Assembly: GCA_033855775.1 (NCBI GenBank)
Contig: JAWVFT010000138.1
Span: 1 to 59,925 of the forward strand
Direction of reading: 5' to 3'
DNA from: DASVTR01 sp033855775
Lineage (GTDB): Bacteria > Acidobacteriota > Blastocatellia > Pyrinomonadales > Pyrinomonadaceae
Length of the DNA: 59,925 bases
The notes under the pieces are model-generated. The model did no database searches. It had not been told where the DNA came from and was given only the letters and a program-made list of their open reading frames with translations. The position numbers and the translations under genes were made by a program. Positions 8,972 to 17,980 of the stretch are shown here, one piece after another. Within the stretch, counting starts at the first letter, position 1, and every line of letters begins with the position of its first letter.

Positions 8972-9649
8972 TTACCGGACGGCCTCGACATAAAAGCTCT
9001 CGAAGGCGCGCGCGGGCGTGTCAATGCCTCGCATGCGCGGATGCCCGGAGACGCCGAACTGCTGCTCCGCGCAAGCAGCGAAGCCCGCGCGTTGCAAGTG
9101 CAACAAGAGCGACTCGCTATCGTAAACCCATAGATGCTGCCCGTCTTCGCGCATCATCATGTTGATGCGGTCGAGCGGCGTCTCGACGGCCTGCGGAAAT
9201 TCCGGGTGACGCAGAAACTCGCCGTCGCCCGCGTATGAACGAAGAAAGCGTCCGGCATCCGGCGTCGAGAGACGCAGCACGCCGCCCCTTTGCAACGCGC
9301 GATGACACTCGCGCAAGAGCTTCAATCCATCATCCTTCGAGACGTGCTCGATGACGTGCTCACAGAAGATGGCCGAGCAGCTTTCGTCCGCGAACGGCAG
9401 CCCGCGCCGCAAGTCCCAGACCACATCAACGCCGGCACCGCGCGAGATGTCAACGTTCACCCAACCGGCCAGCGGCACGGGGCCGCAGCCCAGATTGACG
9501 CACAAATCTTTCGACGGCAGCGCGGCCAAATTTCGTCTGGAGCGACGGCGCGCTTGCCAGTCGTGATAGGGAGCGGAAACGCGATTGGCTTGCTCGCGGC
9601 CCAACAATTGGACGATGGCTCGTTTCAACATCTCTGGCGAAAATCTCAA
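8972..9649 (-). CDS. Class I SAM methyltransferase
   Basis: The 225-residue protein is a single-domain Rossmann methyltransferase: LCVNLGCGPVPLAGWVNVDI (motif I, residues about 48-67), GLPFADESCSAIFCEHVIEH (motif for the Methyltransf_11/25 fold with the glycosylation-cluster EHVIEHV), and RGGVLRLSTPDAGRF. I took the TTG start at 9649 because GGAAG lies 5 nt upstream and it overlaps the stop of the preceding gene by 4 nt. ATG at 9631 is the alternative and would drop six residues. This type is common in polysaccharide clusters and acts on lipid-linked or nucleotide sugars. Confidence 0.78.
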   Translation of the reverse strand: MRFSPEMLKRAIVQLLGREQANRVSAPYHDWQARRRSRRNLAALPSKDLCVNLGCGPVPLAGWVNVDISRGAGVDVVWDLRRGLPFADESCSAIFCEHVIEHVSKDDGLKLLRECHRALQRGGVLRLSTPDAGRFLRSYAGDGEFLRHPEFPQAVETPLDRINMMMREDGQHLWVYDSESLLLHLQRAGFAACAEQQFGVSGHPRMRGIDTPARAFESFYVEAVR

Positions 9650-10377
9650 GCGTGGCTTCCGGCATTCAAGCTCTCGACGTGGCCGTTCAAGCGAAACACG
9701 TAGACCGTGAAGCTCTCAACCCACGGGAACATCACGTCGAAGATGTCGCGGTTCTCAAAGTAAGCCTGTTGCAGCGGGTGAAAGCGCTTGTCCATGATGA
9801 CATCTTCCCACGCGCTTGATCCGATGCCGCTTAACTGCCGGTCGGAATATTCGAAAAAGCAGAGAGCGCGACCGATGCCGACGACATGCCACTTATGCCT
9901 GCCTCTGGCCCACGCAAAAAGGATGTCTTCGCTGATGGTCGGCGTCTCTAAGTAGCCGCGCTTGCCGATTCTCATTATCTCGGCGCAGGCTTTAACGGGG
10001 TCGTCCACATGCTCAAGGATGTGCGCGCAGTAAACGAAGTCGAAGCTCTTGTCTGGAAACGGCAGCGCGTGAATGTCAGCGGAGACGAGCGGCTTACCGT
10101 CATGCACAATCGAGCCGTAGCGATGCTCGGTCGTCTCGACGTAGCGGTCAACGAGAAAGGTCGCGAAGGGAAACGGGTCGCCGCCGCTGCCGATGTCGAG
10201 CACGCGCTCGCCCGCGCGAATGTCAAACTTGACGTGTCGCTGCTGATACTGGAAACGGCGCGTCTCGCCCGGCCACTCCGGCCTCGGCCCGCGCCGCTCG
10301 ACCTTCAGCGGCAGCCTGTCAAGCAGCGACCGGACTGACTTCCTGACCGGCTGCGGAATTAGCTTTCTCAAACCCAT
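9646..10377 (-). CDS. Class I SAM methyltransferase
   Basis: This 243-residue methyltransferase has the core GERVLDIGSGGDPFPFATFL (motif I, residues about 56-75), then LPFPDKSFDFVYCAHILEHV, the signature of Methyltransf_11 proteins, and KRGYLETPTI. The N-terminus is basic (MGLRKLIPQPVRKSVRSLLD) and could sit on the membrane surface. The start is ATG 10377; a TTG one codon earlier is in frame. It is translationally coupled to the next methyltransferase (overlap 9646-9649). Two adjacent methyltransferases with different sequences suggest different target positions on the glycan. Confidence 0.8.
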   Translation of the reverse strand: MGLRKLIPQPVRKSVRSLLDRLPLKVERRGPRPEWPGETRRFQYQQRHVKFDIRAGERVLDIGSGGDPFPFATFLVDRYVETTEHRYGSIVHDGKPLVSADIHALPFPDKSFDFVYCAHILEHVDDPVKACAEIMRIGKRGYLETPTISEDILFAWARGRHKWHVVGIGRALCFFEYSDRQLSGIGSSAWEDVIMDKRFHPLQQAYFENRDIFDVMFPWVESFTVYVFRLNGHVESLNAGSHA

Positions 10378-10504
10378 CAAATTCGTTCGCTCTCAAAACC
10401 TCAACCCGCCGGAGACGATGACGCAGACAGCACAGACGATGAACAACGTCTCTCTCATCAAAGCGCGCCCGCCCGTCTCCTCGCGTTGAGATGCTTCTGG
10501 CGCT

Positions 10505-11623
10505 TCAACGGCTCGCGGTTGAACTCTGTGGCTCAAGCTCGCCGCGCTCCGGCTCTTGAATCGCCGTAGCAACGCTGCCCGCGCTTGATAGATGCACGCG
10601 ATGTTTTTCGATGCAGGCGTCAACGAAGGAGAGATGCTCGCGCGTCCAGTCAATCGTTCGCCTGAGTCCTTCTTCGAGGCTGACCTGCGGCGCAAAGCCC
10701 AACTCCTTTTTCGATTTCTCCGTGCTGCCGAAACGCTTGCCCGAATGGTCCCAAGGGCGCGGCGGCAGGTATTCGACGGGCGTCGGATTCGCGGTCTGCG
10801 CGTTGACGAGTCGCGCCAGTTCTAAGATAGGAGTCTCGACGCCGCTCGCCAGATTATAAACTTCTCCGGCTGTCCCGCGCGTCGCGCACAGCATCAGCCC
10901 GCGCACGATGTCTTCGACGTAGATGAAATCTCGCGTCGCTCGTCCTTCGTTCTCGACGGTCAGCGGCATCCGCTTCAAGCCGCGATAGACGAAGGTCGGC
11001 GTCACGTTGCGCCAGACCGTCGCGGGCGTGCCGCGCCAACGGCCCGCGCCCAAAATTTCGCCGGGGCCGTAGACGTTCTGGAAACGCGCTTTGACGACCG
11101 GCAAGCGATGCTGCATGAAGTAGTAGTTCGAGTAAAGCTCGCCGATGATTTTGGAAATCTGGTAAGGACTGTCCAGGTAGAGCGAGACGGGCGCGTCCTC
11201 TTCTGTCGCCAGAGCTTCGTCGTAAGTCTTCTCGGCGACGGTGCAGCCCGCGGACGAATAGACGACGCGCTCGATTTTGTCGAAGCCCTTAATTCGCTCG
11301 TAGAGCTTCAATGTCGTCAACGTGTTGTTTTCATGGTCGGCCAAAGGGTCGTGCATCGAACTCTGGTTGCCGTGATATGTCGCCAGATGAAAAACGTAGT
11401 CGAGGTCGTTCGTCAACGCCTGCAACACGCGGTCGTCCGTAATCGAGCCTTCGATGAGCGTGACAGCCTCGCTCTCAGGCACGTTGGCCCGCTCGGCCGA
11501 CAGCAGGTTGTCAACGATGACAATCTCGCGCGGGCTTGCTTCCAAAAGCTTCTTCACCAGATTGCTGCCGACGAAGCCCGCGCCGCCGACCACCAGAATC
11601 TTTTTCTCTTTGAACTCGTCCAA
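10505..11623 (-). CDS. NAD-dependent sugar-nucleotide epimerase/dehydratase (extended SDR)
   Basis: This 372-residue extended short-chain dehydrogenase has the NAD-binding motif VVGGAGFVGSNL near residue 12 and D38-type acidic residue in VIVDNLL. The catalytic Ser region is VVYSSAGC and the YQISK Tyr-Lys pair is near residue 155. The gene starts with TTG at 11623, supported by AAGGAG 6 nt upstream. It belongs to the GalE/RfbB/UDP-xylose group, but the exact reaction is not determined by sequence. It is separated from the next epimerase by a repeat-built hairpin (11646-11748). A 124 nt gap to the methyltransferase below it has no recognisable feature. Its C-terminus ends in a polar tail. Confidence 0.82.
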   Translation of the reverse strand: MDEFKEKKILVVGGAGFVGSNLVKKLLEASPREIVIVDNLLSAERANVPESEAVTLIEGSITDDRVLQALTNDLDYVFHLATYHGNQSSMHDPLADHENNTLTTLKLYERIKGFDKIERVVYSSAGCTVAEKTYDEALATEEDAPVSLYLDSPYQISKIIGELYSNYYFMQHRLPVVKARFQNVYGPGEILGAGRWRGTPATVWRNVTPTFVYRGLKRMPLTVENEGRATRDFIYVEDIVRGLMLCATRGTAGEVYNLASGVETPILELARLVNAQTANPTPVEYLPPRPWDHSGKRFGSTEKSKKELGFAPQVSLEEGLRRTIDWTREHLSFVDACIEKHRVHLSSAGSVATAIQEPERGELEPQSSTASR

Positions 11624-11645
11624 GTCTGACTCCTTACGAAGCGGC

Positions 11646-11748
11646 GCGACGAAGGCCGCGAGAGCGATGAAAGATGAGCTATCCAGAGCAAGGCTTTCGT
11701 CCTTCGCTCATCGCCTCGTCATTCGTTCATCATCGCCGCCTTCGTCGC
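11646..11748. repeat. Inverted-repeat spacer between the two epimerase genes
   Basis: An 11 bp outer stem GCGACGAAGGC (11646-11656) pairs perfectly with GCCTTCGTCGC (11738-11748). An inner pair GCGATGA (11664-11670) matches TCATCGC (11730-11736). The inner sequence repeats GATGA-type words (GCGATGAAAGATGAGC) close to the family seen at 4984-4997 and 19311-19380. It lies between two genes on the same strand, so it would be transcribed as a hairpin in the operon mRNA. Confidence 0.6.
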
Positions 11749-11756
11749 TTTTCGTT

Positions 11757-12710
11757 TTACGCTTTCGCGTCCTTCGCCTCGACGTTCTTGAGGTGCGTGT
11801 AGGTCTGCGTGATGCCGTTCTCCTTGTACCAGTCAATGGCGGCGCGGACGCCTTCGTCGAGCGGCGTCTTGACCCGCCAGTCGAAAGCCTGTTCGGTCTT
11901 GGACGGGTCAAGCAGGATTGTGTAGGTGTCGTCCGGGTTGCGCGGGCGCACTTCGACCTCGTTGTCGAGCTTGATGTCAAGGGCTTTGACGGTCGCGTCG
12001 AACAGTTCCTTGATGGAGAAGTCGGAGCCGGAAGAGATGTGGTAGTAGCCCGGCTCGCCCTGCCCGTCGATGGCCTTCATGACGACGGCCACGAGGTCGT
12101 CAATGAACACGAAGTCGCGCCGCGTGTCCATCACGAAGCAAGGCTTCGAGGTCGTCAGGCGTTGATAGAAGGTCGGGAGCGGGCCGCTCAGATTGCGCGG
12201 GCCGTAGGCGTTCGCCAGCCGGAAGGAAAGGAAGTCCGGGCCGCCGAGTTCGACGTAGTGTTCGCCCGCCGTCTTGCTGATGGCGTAGCTGCTGCCTTCC
12301 GGCTTCAAAGGATGATTGAGCGTAATCGGCTGCTCGACCGGCTTCAAGCCGTAGCCGAGCGCGGTCTGAAAATAGATGAGACGCTGCGGGCGCGCGCGCT
12401 TCGCGGCGAGCATCACGTTGGCTGTGCCGAGCACGTTCGTGCGCGCGTCTTCGGCCCAGTCGTCGGGGTCGCGGTAGGCGGCCGCCGCGTGAACCACCAC
12501 GTCCGGCTTGAACTCGTCAAACAACTCGTTGACCAACTCCGTGTCGGCGATAGTTCCTTCAACAATGATTAGATTGTCGCGCGGCTTCAGATTGTCTCTG
12601 CGCCCCGTCGCGTAATTATCTATGACGAGAACCTGGTCGCCCCGCTCCAACAATTTGTCTGCCAGATGCGAGCCGATAAAGCCTGCGCCGCCTGTAATCA
12701 AAACTCTCAT
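11757..12710 (-). CDS. NAD-dependent sugar-nucleotide epimerase/dehydratase (extended SDR)
   Basis: The 317-residue protein begins MRVLITGGAGFIGSHLADKL, a canonical extended-SDR glycine motif. It has VLVIDNYATGRRDNL as the cofactor-specificity loop, the catalytic Ser/Thr position in YFQTALGYG, and SSYAISKTAGEHYVELG with the active-site Tyr and Lys. AAGGAG (revcomp of 12721-12726) lies 10 nt before the ATG. It resembles GDP-mannose/UDP-sugar epimerases of cell-wall clusters; the substrate is not determined. It follows asnB in the operon across a heptad-repeat spacer and precedes a second, distantly related epimerase. Confidence 0.82.
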   Translation of the reverse strand: MRVLITGGAGFIGSHLADKLLERGDQVLVIDNYATGRRDNLKPRDNLIIVEGTIADTELVNELFDEFKPDVVVHAAAAYRDPDDWAEDARTNVLGTANVMLAAKRARPQRLIYFQTALGYGLKPVEQPITLNHPLKPEGSSYAISKTAGEHYVELGGPDFLSFRLANAYGPRNLSGPLPTFYQRLTTSKPCFVMDTRRDFVFIDDLVAVVMKAIDGQGEPGYYHISSGSDFSIKELFDATVKALDIKLDNEVEVRPRNPDDTYTILLDPSKTEQAFDWRVKTPLDEGVRAAIDWYKENGITQTYTHLKNVEAKDAKA

Positions 12711-12737
12711 TCGTTAAAATCTCCTTCTATTAAGAGC

Positions 12738-12804
12738 AGTGATGAGTGATGAGTAAAAGGCAATCGCTTGCTGCTCATCACTCATGACTCATCACCCATC
12801 ACTG
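12738..12804. repeat. Heptad array and hairpin at the asnB stop
   Basis: Reading the plus strand in 7 nt steps from 12738 gives AGTGATG, AGTGATG, AGTAAAA, then after two unrelated words GCTCATC, ACTCATG, ACTCATC, ACCCATC. The first group (12738-12754) is the inverse complement of the second group. The TGA stop of the minus-strand asnB (12792-12794) falls inside these heptads, so the last codons are part of the repeat. The array ends 28 nt before the next start codon at 12710. Confidence 0.75.
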
Positions 12805-14696
12805 TATTTAAACTCGCTTGCGCGGTCGTGAAATTCCTGCTGCCACAATTCGAGGCAGAGCAAGCCCCAAGCCTTGCGCCCGAACTTCGGCTCGCGCGCC
12901 AAGCCTTCGAGGACGAGTTGGTTGTTGACCAACTCTCTGGTCTGCGCGCGGGGCGCGCTAAAAACGTCGCGGACAAAATCATGGGCCTCGCCCTTGAGCC
13001 ATTCGGTCAACGGCGTCGGGAAGCCCATCTTGTCTTTGCGGTCAACGATGATGTCGGGCAACACTGGGCGCATCGCGTTCTTCAAGACCTGCTTCATCGT
13101 GCCGTCTTTAAACTTGATGTCGGCGGGCATCGTCGCCGCAAACTCGACGAGCGGATGGTCCAGAAACGGGACTCTCGATTCCAAGCCGTGCGCCATGCTC
13201 ACGCGGTCTTCGACTTGAAGCAGGGCGGGCAAAAGCGTCTTGAAATCAAAGTGAGTCATCCGATCAAAGTAAGACTCGCGCCCTACGTTCTGGCCATTGA
13301 AAATCGTCTGGAAAGTCTCAAACGGCGAATAGTCGCCGAGCAGATTCCAGTGAATCTCGTCCTGCAAAAGCGGCGCGCGATTAATCAGGCGGAAGTAGCG
13401 CTTGTCCATCTCTTCAAACAAGCCCTCGCGCCAGAACTCTTGCAGCATCGGCTTGTAGTTATGCAGGGCCGTCAGATTCGGGATGATGGATTCGTAGGTG
13501 ACGACGAAGTTGCCATCGTTGATGGTGCCGTCAATGGCCGCCTTGATGCATTGCTCGAAGTAGGCGATTAAGTAGCGCGTGTAGCCGCCGAAGATTTCGT
13601 CGCCGCCCTGGCCGCCGAGCACGACCTTGCGATGGCGCGCAGCCAGTTGCGACACCATGTACTGCGGAAACGAACCCGGCCCCGCCACCGGATAATCGAG
13701 ATGATAGATGACCTTGCGTATGTTCTCGATGAAGTCCGTGGCCGTGATGTCAATCTCGTGCAGGCTGAAGCCGCGCCACTCGGCGAGCGCGCGCGCGTAG
13801 GCCGATTCGTCGTAGTCCGCGCTGAAGGAGAACTTGCCTGTGAAGCCCGCGAAGTCGCCGTTGGTGTGCAGGCTGGCGAGCGAGGCAACGCTGCTCGAAT
13901 CGAGTCCGCCGGAAAGATAGGTTCCGACCGGCACGTCGGCGCGCAGGTGCAGAGCCACCGATTCGGGCAAGAGTTGCTGCAATCGTTCCTCGAAATATTT
14001 CGGCGTGTGGTCGAAGTCAAGCTCGTAATAGACTTCCCAGTAACGGCGTATGTCGAGCGAGCCGTTTCGGATGCTGAGCGTGTGGCCGGGCAATAGCTCA
14101 AGGACGTTTTTGAAGAGCGTCTTTCCGGCGAGACAAAACTGGAAGGCCAGATAATCTTTGAAGCCTTCGAGGTCTGTCTCTATCTCGCGGACGAAGGGCA
14201 AGAGGGCTTTGACTTCGGAGGCGAAGTAGAAGGTGTCGTCAATCGTCGTGTAGTAGAAAGGCTTGATGCCGAAGCGGTCGCGGGCGCAGAAGAGTTGCTG
14301 CCGCGCTTCGTCCCAGATGGCGAAGGCGAACATTCCGCGCAGATGATTAACGCAGTCCGCGCCCCATTTCTCGTAAGCGCGGAGGATGACTTCCGTGTCG
14401 GATGTGGTCTGGAAACTTTCGGCGCCGAGTTCGTCGCGCAGTTCGATGTAGTTGTAGATTTCGCCGTTGTAGGTAATCCAGTTGCCGGCCGCGCCGGTCA
14501 TCGGCTGGTCGCCGGTCGAAAGGTCTATGATGGAAAGGCGGCGATGCGCGAAGCCGACGGCGCGGCGCGCGTGCTGCCATGAGCCTTCGCCGTCCGGTCC
14601 GCGATGGCGCAGCAGGCCGTTCATCGCAGCGATGCGCCCGCCCAGGTTGGGAATCTCTGCTAATGGGAGGCTCAATGCTCCCGCGATGCCACACAT
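12792..14696 (-). CDS. asnB: Asparagine synthase (glutamine-hydrolysing) homologue, first copy
   Basis: This 634-residue protein is a full-length two-domain AsnB. After the start Met comes Cys2 of MCGIAGAL, the N-terminal nucleophile of the glutaminase domain, with the usual LRHRGPDGEGSW and FAHRRLSIIDLS. The synthetase domain holds the ATP pyrophosphatase loop LSGGLDSSSVASL near residue 260, and VVLGGQGGDEIFGGYTRYL. Family knowledge: the enzyme makes an amide by transferring glutamine ammonia to an adenylated carboxylate. In a polysaccharide cluster the acceptor is more likely an uronic acid carboxyl than aspartate, but that is inference. The upstream spacer has no clear ribosome site. The neighbour in the operon is a methyltransferase. 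Confidence 0.88.
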   Translation of the reverse strand: MCGIAGALSLPLAEIPNLGGRIAAMNGLLRHRGPDGEGSWQHARRAVGFAHRRLSIIDLSTGDQPMTGAAGNWITYNGEIYNYIELRDELGAESFQTTSDTEVILRAYEKWGADCVNHLRGMFAFAIWDEARQQLFCARDRFGIKPFYYTTIDDTFYFASEVKALLPFVREIETDLEGFKDYLAFQFCLAGKTLFKNVLELLPGHTLSIRNGSLDIRRYWEVYYELDFDHTPKYFEERLQQLLPESVALHLRADVPVGTYLSGGLDSSSVASLASLHTNGDFAGFTGKFSFSADYDESAYARALAEWRGFSLHEIDITATDFIENIRKVIYHLDYPVAGPGSFPQYMVSQLAARHRKVVLGGQGGDEIFGGYTRYLIAYFEQCIKAAIDGTINDGNFVVTYESIIPNLTALHNYKPMLQEFWREGLFEEMDKRYFRLINRAPLLQDEIHWNLLGDYSPFETFQTIFNGQNVGRESYFDRMTHFDFKTLLPALLQVEDRVSMAHGLESRVPFLDHPLVEFAATMPADIKFKDGTMKQVLKNAMRPVLPDIIVDRKDKMGFPTPLTEWLKGEAHDFVRDVFSAPRAQTRELVNNQLVLEGLAREPKFGRKAWGLLCLELWQQEFHDRASEFKYSDG

Positions 14697-14702
14697 AAGA
14701 AT

Positions 14703-15725
14703 CTACTTTTTGAAGAGACGATACACGCCGCCGAGTCCGGCGTGCTTGCCTTCGTAAAGGGGAAAGCCGCGCTCGTCCATCACTAGGCGCGCGAGAAAAT
14801 CCCTGTGTTCTTCAGCCAATCTTTCATCCTTTAAAGCCTGCGGCAGATACTTCTTCAGGGCGTTCAACTCGACATCGGAATGATAGCCGCCCAGATACTC
14901 CGCGCGAAATCCGTTGGCCTCGCAAAAGCGCGTGAACTCCGCGCCCGTATGACAACGCGCGATGGGACAGTTGCCCGTGCCGTCGTCTTCAACGTCAACC
15001 GTCCGGTGAAAAACCTCGTAGACGTTCTTGCCCGGAAAGGCGTCTTGCAGCACCAGCCGCTCGTAAGCCGCGAAGAGATGCACCCACACGCTGTCACGAT
15101 TGTAAACCATCACGCGGGCTTCCGCGCCTGCGCGCAGGATGCGGCGAAACTCCGCGAGCAGCGATTCGGGATGGCTCGTGTGATGCAGCACGCCGAGACA
15201 TTGAAGATAATCAACGCTTTCGTCTTCGAGCGGAATCTGCGTGGCAGTGTCAGCCGAATGAATCAACTCGATGCGCGCGGGGTCAACGTTGTGCAGCGAG
15301 AGACGATGCTGAGCCATTTGCAAAGCTTTGGCGGAGATGTCGATGCCGATAATCTTGCGGGCGTTCGTGTAGATGCTGTAGCCCACCAAATCATTGCCCG
15401 GCCCACAGCCGTAATCAAGAACCACTTGCCCGTCATGATTGCCGTAGAGGTTCATGAACTCCGTGAAGAGCGGGTAGAGTCCGGCTCGCCATTCGAGATG
15501 CTTTTTGGATTGGAGCGCGCTCTTGAAGAGCGTCGTGTCAACCGTGTGCTCGCCCCAGAAGGAATCCACGACCGTCGTGTTATCAACGTCCAGTCGCTTA
15601 ATCGCGGGCGCGGGGCCGGGCTTGTTGAACTTGCCCGTGACAGACCAGAACAACTCAGCCGTCTGCTTCTTCGTAGTGTCCAGGGTGTAGCCCAAACGCC
15701 ACTTGATACGCTCAACGTAACTCAT
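14703..15725 (-). CDS. Class I SAM methyltransferase
   Basis: The 340-residue protein has the methyltransferase core VVLDYGCGPGNDLVGYSIYT (motif I, residues about 110-130), IGIDISAKALQMAQHRL, VDYLQCLGVLHHTSHPESLL and RVMVYNRDSVWVHLFAAYE. The start at 15725 was chosen because it is just downstream of the upstream gene's stop at 15730. An in-frame start at 15800 would bury 25 residues in that gene. A long N-terminal region before the motif is typical of methyltransferases acting on lipid-linked sugars. The ribosome site is poor (GAGGG about 15 nt away), which suggests translation is coupled to the gene before it. Confidence 0.8.
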   Translation of the reverse strand: MSYVERIKWRLGYTLDTTKKQTAELFWSVTGKFNKPGPAPAIKRLDVDNTTVVDSFWGEHTVDTTLFKSALQSKKHLEWRAGLYPLFTEFMNLYGNHDGQVVLDYGCGPGNDLVGYSIYTNARKIIGIDISAKALQMAQHRLSLHNVDPARIELIHSADTATQIPLEDESVDYLQCLGVLHHTSHPESLLAEFRRILRAGAEARVMVYNRDSVWVHLFAAYERLVLQDAFPGKNVYEVFHRTVDVEDDGTGNCPIARCHTGAEFTRFCEANGFRAEYLGGYHSDVELNALKKYLPQALKDERLAEEHRDFLARLVMDERGFPLYEGKHAGLGGVYRLFKK

Positions 15726-15729
15726 AAAA

Positions 15730-17070
15730 CTAGTCAGTTTCCCTCTTGTTTGGCTTGACGCGACCGAGCATTGATACCACAGTTTGCTCGGAGAAGACAC
15801 CTAGCAGGCTCCTGCGAACCAAGCCTTTGAGGTGCGGAATAAAATCATATAAATGGAGCGCGACCTGCGCCCATGTGGCCAGTTCCGAGAGACGCATCCA
15901 GTAGTAAACGACCGCGTTCAAGACGGAGCGCGGCGTCGTCGAAGGTTCAAGAGCGCGCTCTTTCATTGACTCCGCGAGCACGAAATCAACGAAGCTCTGA
16001 TACGTGTATTTCCGTGAAGCGACAATCTCGCGGTAGGCGCGCTCGGTCATCTCAAGGCGTTGGTCTTCGCGCTCCATCTGGTCCAGCACGTCCGCGATGT
16101 TGCTGAAATCCGGCTTCAATTCGATGTAGTGACGGCCCGCTTGAAGGATGCCGTTATAGTCTCCGGCGACGAGAATCTGGCAGGTGCGCGTCGCGCAGCA
16201 TTCCAGATGGCGCGGCGAGAGCGCGACGTAGTTGAGCGTGCCGTCAAGATTGGGGAAACACGCGCGCTCAATCTCTGCGAAGCCTGCATCCGGATGCTTC
16301 AGTTGATAAGCCTGGATTCTTTCTTTCAACGTGCCGTCGCGGTCAGGCACGCTTGAGCCGCCCTCGACGCTGATGGTGTATTTGCAGCGCAGCAGAAACT
16401 TGTACCAGTCGTCGCCCCAGATGGTGTCTTCGCTTCGCGTCGAGATGTCCGTCTTCAAGCGGCGCAGAGGCGCGTACTCAAGAAAGAGGTCTGCGATTTT
16501 CTGTCGCAGCAGGCCGTGGCGTCCGAGCCATGCTCCGGCCAGCCAGGTCCTGTAGCCGATGTCTATATCGCGCTCTCTATTCTCCGCCGCGAGCCTGTCA
16601 ATTCTGCCGACGGTCGCGTCGTCAAGGTAGCCCGTCAGGACGTTGAAGAATTTGACGCGCGCAAAGCGCGGGCGGTCATACAGCTTCGGCCATTCGGACG
16701 GCGGCCCGACGGAGAAGACCGCCGCCACGTCAAACTCTTCGAGGAAGTCCATCAAGACATCCGTGTGCGCGTGCTCGTCCTGCGGGAAAGCTATCCTGAC
16801 GGCGTTTGAGCTTTTCAGGGCGCGGGCCTTTTCCAACATTGGCTCGAACCATTCGGCCTTGACGCGGTTCGCCAGAAAGATTGTCCCGAAGACGATGATG
16901 TCAAACTCGATGCGCTTGAGATAGCGCGGAACCGAGCGCATGGAGAGATTCAGATAAAAGCAGTTGTGATTGGAATAGTGGCGAAAGCAGTAGAGCTGGT
17001 CCCAGAGCGTGGCTCTCATGGGATACTTGTTCATCATGAAGATGACGAGGATGTTGAGCTTGCGGGCCAT
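15730..17070 (-). CDS. Glycosyltransferase-like protein (CgeB-type GT-B)
   Basis: This 446-residue protein resembles the glycosyltransferase/spore-coat CgeB-like group. It has AFPQDEHAHTDVLMDFLEE (acceptor-domain region), then the segments YTISVEGGSSVPDRDGTLK and HLECCATRTCQILVAGDYN, which match the GT-B nucleotide-binding region with the conserved RHLE…C..C set. Family knowledge: such proteins hand a sugar to a glycan in the cell wall. It is about the usual length for that group. It lies between two methyltransferases, with its stop 5 nt from the next start. The N-terminus contains a hydrophobic strand followed by basic residues, consistent with GT-B rather than a membrane protein. Confidence 0.65.
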   Translation of the reverse strand: MARKLNILVIFMMNKYPMRATLWDQLYCFRHYSNHNCFYLNLSMRSVPRYLKRIEFDIIVFGTIFLANRVKAEWFEPMLEKARALKSSNAVRIAFPQDEHAHTDVLMDFLEEFDVAAVFSVGPPSEWPKLYDRPRFARVKFFNVLTGYLDDATVGRIDRLAAENRERDIDIGYRTWLAGAWLGRHGLLRQKIADLFLEYAPLRRLKTDISTRSEDTIWGDDWYKFLLRCKYTISVEGGSSVPDRDGTLKERIQAYQLKHPDAGFAEIERACFPNLDGTLNYVALSPRHLECCATRTCQILVAGDYNGILQAGRHYIELKPDFSNIADVLDQMEREDQRLEMTERAYREIVASRKYTYQSFVDFVLAESMKERALEPSTTPRSVLNAVVYYWMRLSELATWAQVALHLYDFIPHLKGLVRRSLLGVFSEQTVVSMLGRVKPNKRETD

Positions 17071-17111
17071 TGATTAAAACTGTTGAGAGCGCGGCTATCG
17101 TCTGAGCGCGG

Positions 17112-17924
17112 CTATCTCTTTCTCACCACGACGTTGATTTCCATCGGCAGCACGAGCTTCGGCGTCCACTTCCGGTAAGCGCCGGGAAACGATGTCTCCA
17201 TCCGCGCCAGCGCGCGCCGCATCGGTTGGTCTGCGCGCGGCAAACGATATTTCAAGCGGCTGCCGCTGTAGGCATGATGCGCCACCTGCGTCGCCTCGAC
17301 CCACTCGCAATCGAAAATCCGCTCGAACAGAATCCGCAGAGAGTCTTCGTCAAAATTTCTGACGTGGACATACTTGTAAGGATTTTCCGGCGCGAGGTAG
17401 CCGCTCAAATCTTCGCGGTAAGGAACCCTGACGATAAGGACGCCGCCCCGTTTCAAGACCGAGAGCATCCGCGCGCAACTCGTGTTCAAATCCAACACAT
17501 GCTCAAGGATGTCCGTCGCCATCACGATGTCGAACGTCTCCGGCTTGAAAGGCATCTCTTCGACCTGCGCGAAGCAGACTTCGATGCCCTTGCTCTGCGC
17601 CTCTTTCAAGTAGCCGAAGCTGATGTCCATGCCGTAGCGGTCGAGCGCGGGAAAGTTCGAGAGCACGCGCCCCAGGCCCACGCCGACATCCAACACGGCG
17701 TCGTCCGGCTTAGAATATTTCTGGACGAGTTCGACGGTCGAGCCTTCCATCTCCTGCCAGACTTTTTCGGCGATGAAAGGATTGCTGCCGTCCTTCTCCA
17801 TCGCTGAGAGATGGTCGTGCGAGATGGTTTCGTAGTTCTCCGTATATTCGTTTGTCTCAGAGAAGACGGGGATGCCGTCTTGCACCCGCAGCGGCTCTCT
17901 GGCATAGACGCTCTTGTTCTTCAC
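17112..17924 (-). CDS. Class I SAM methyltransferase
   Basis: A 270-residue protein with the Rossmann methyltransferase motif VLDVGVGLGRVLSNFP (residues about 78-93), FDIVMATDILEHVLDLNTS and GGVLIVRVPYRED. The start is GTG at 17924, chosen as the first in-frame start; its ribosome site is weak. It is the first gene after the ABC ATPase, in the same direction and 56 nt away, so it is probably co-transcribed with the exporter. Wzt-type exporters often sit beside the terminal methyltransferase that caps the polysaccharide and sets chain length; whether this is the cap here is inference. Confidence 0.78.
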   Translation of the reverse strand: MKNKSVYAREPLRVQDGIPVFSETNEYTENYETISHDHLSAMEKDGSNPFIAEKVWQEMEGSTVELVQKYSKPDDAVLDVGVGLGRVLSNFPALDRYGMDISFGYLKEAQSKGIEVCFAQVEEMPFKPETFDIVMATDILEHVLDLNTSCARMLSVLKRGGVLIVRVPYREDLSGYLAPENPYKYVHVRNFDEDSLRILFERIFDCEWVEATQVAHHAYSGSRLKYRLPRADQPMRRALARMETSFPGAYRKWTPKLVLPMEINVVVRKR

Positions 17925-17980
17925 GGCGATTCTGTTTCCTGACTAACTGATGTTCAATCCAACTACTTTGCCCGCCGCTC

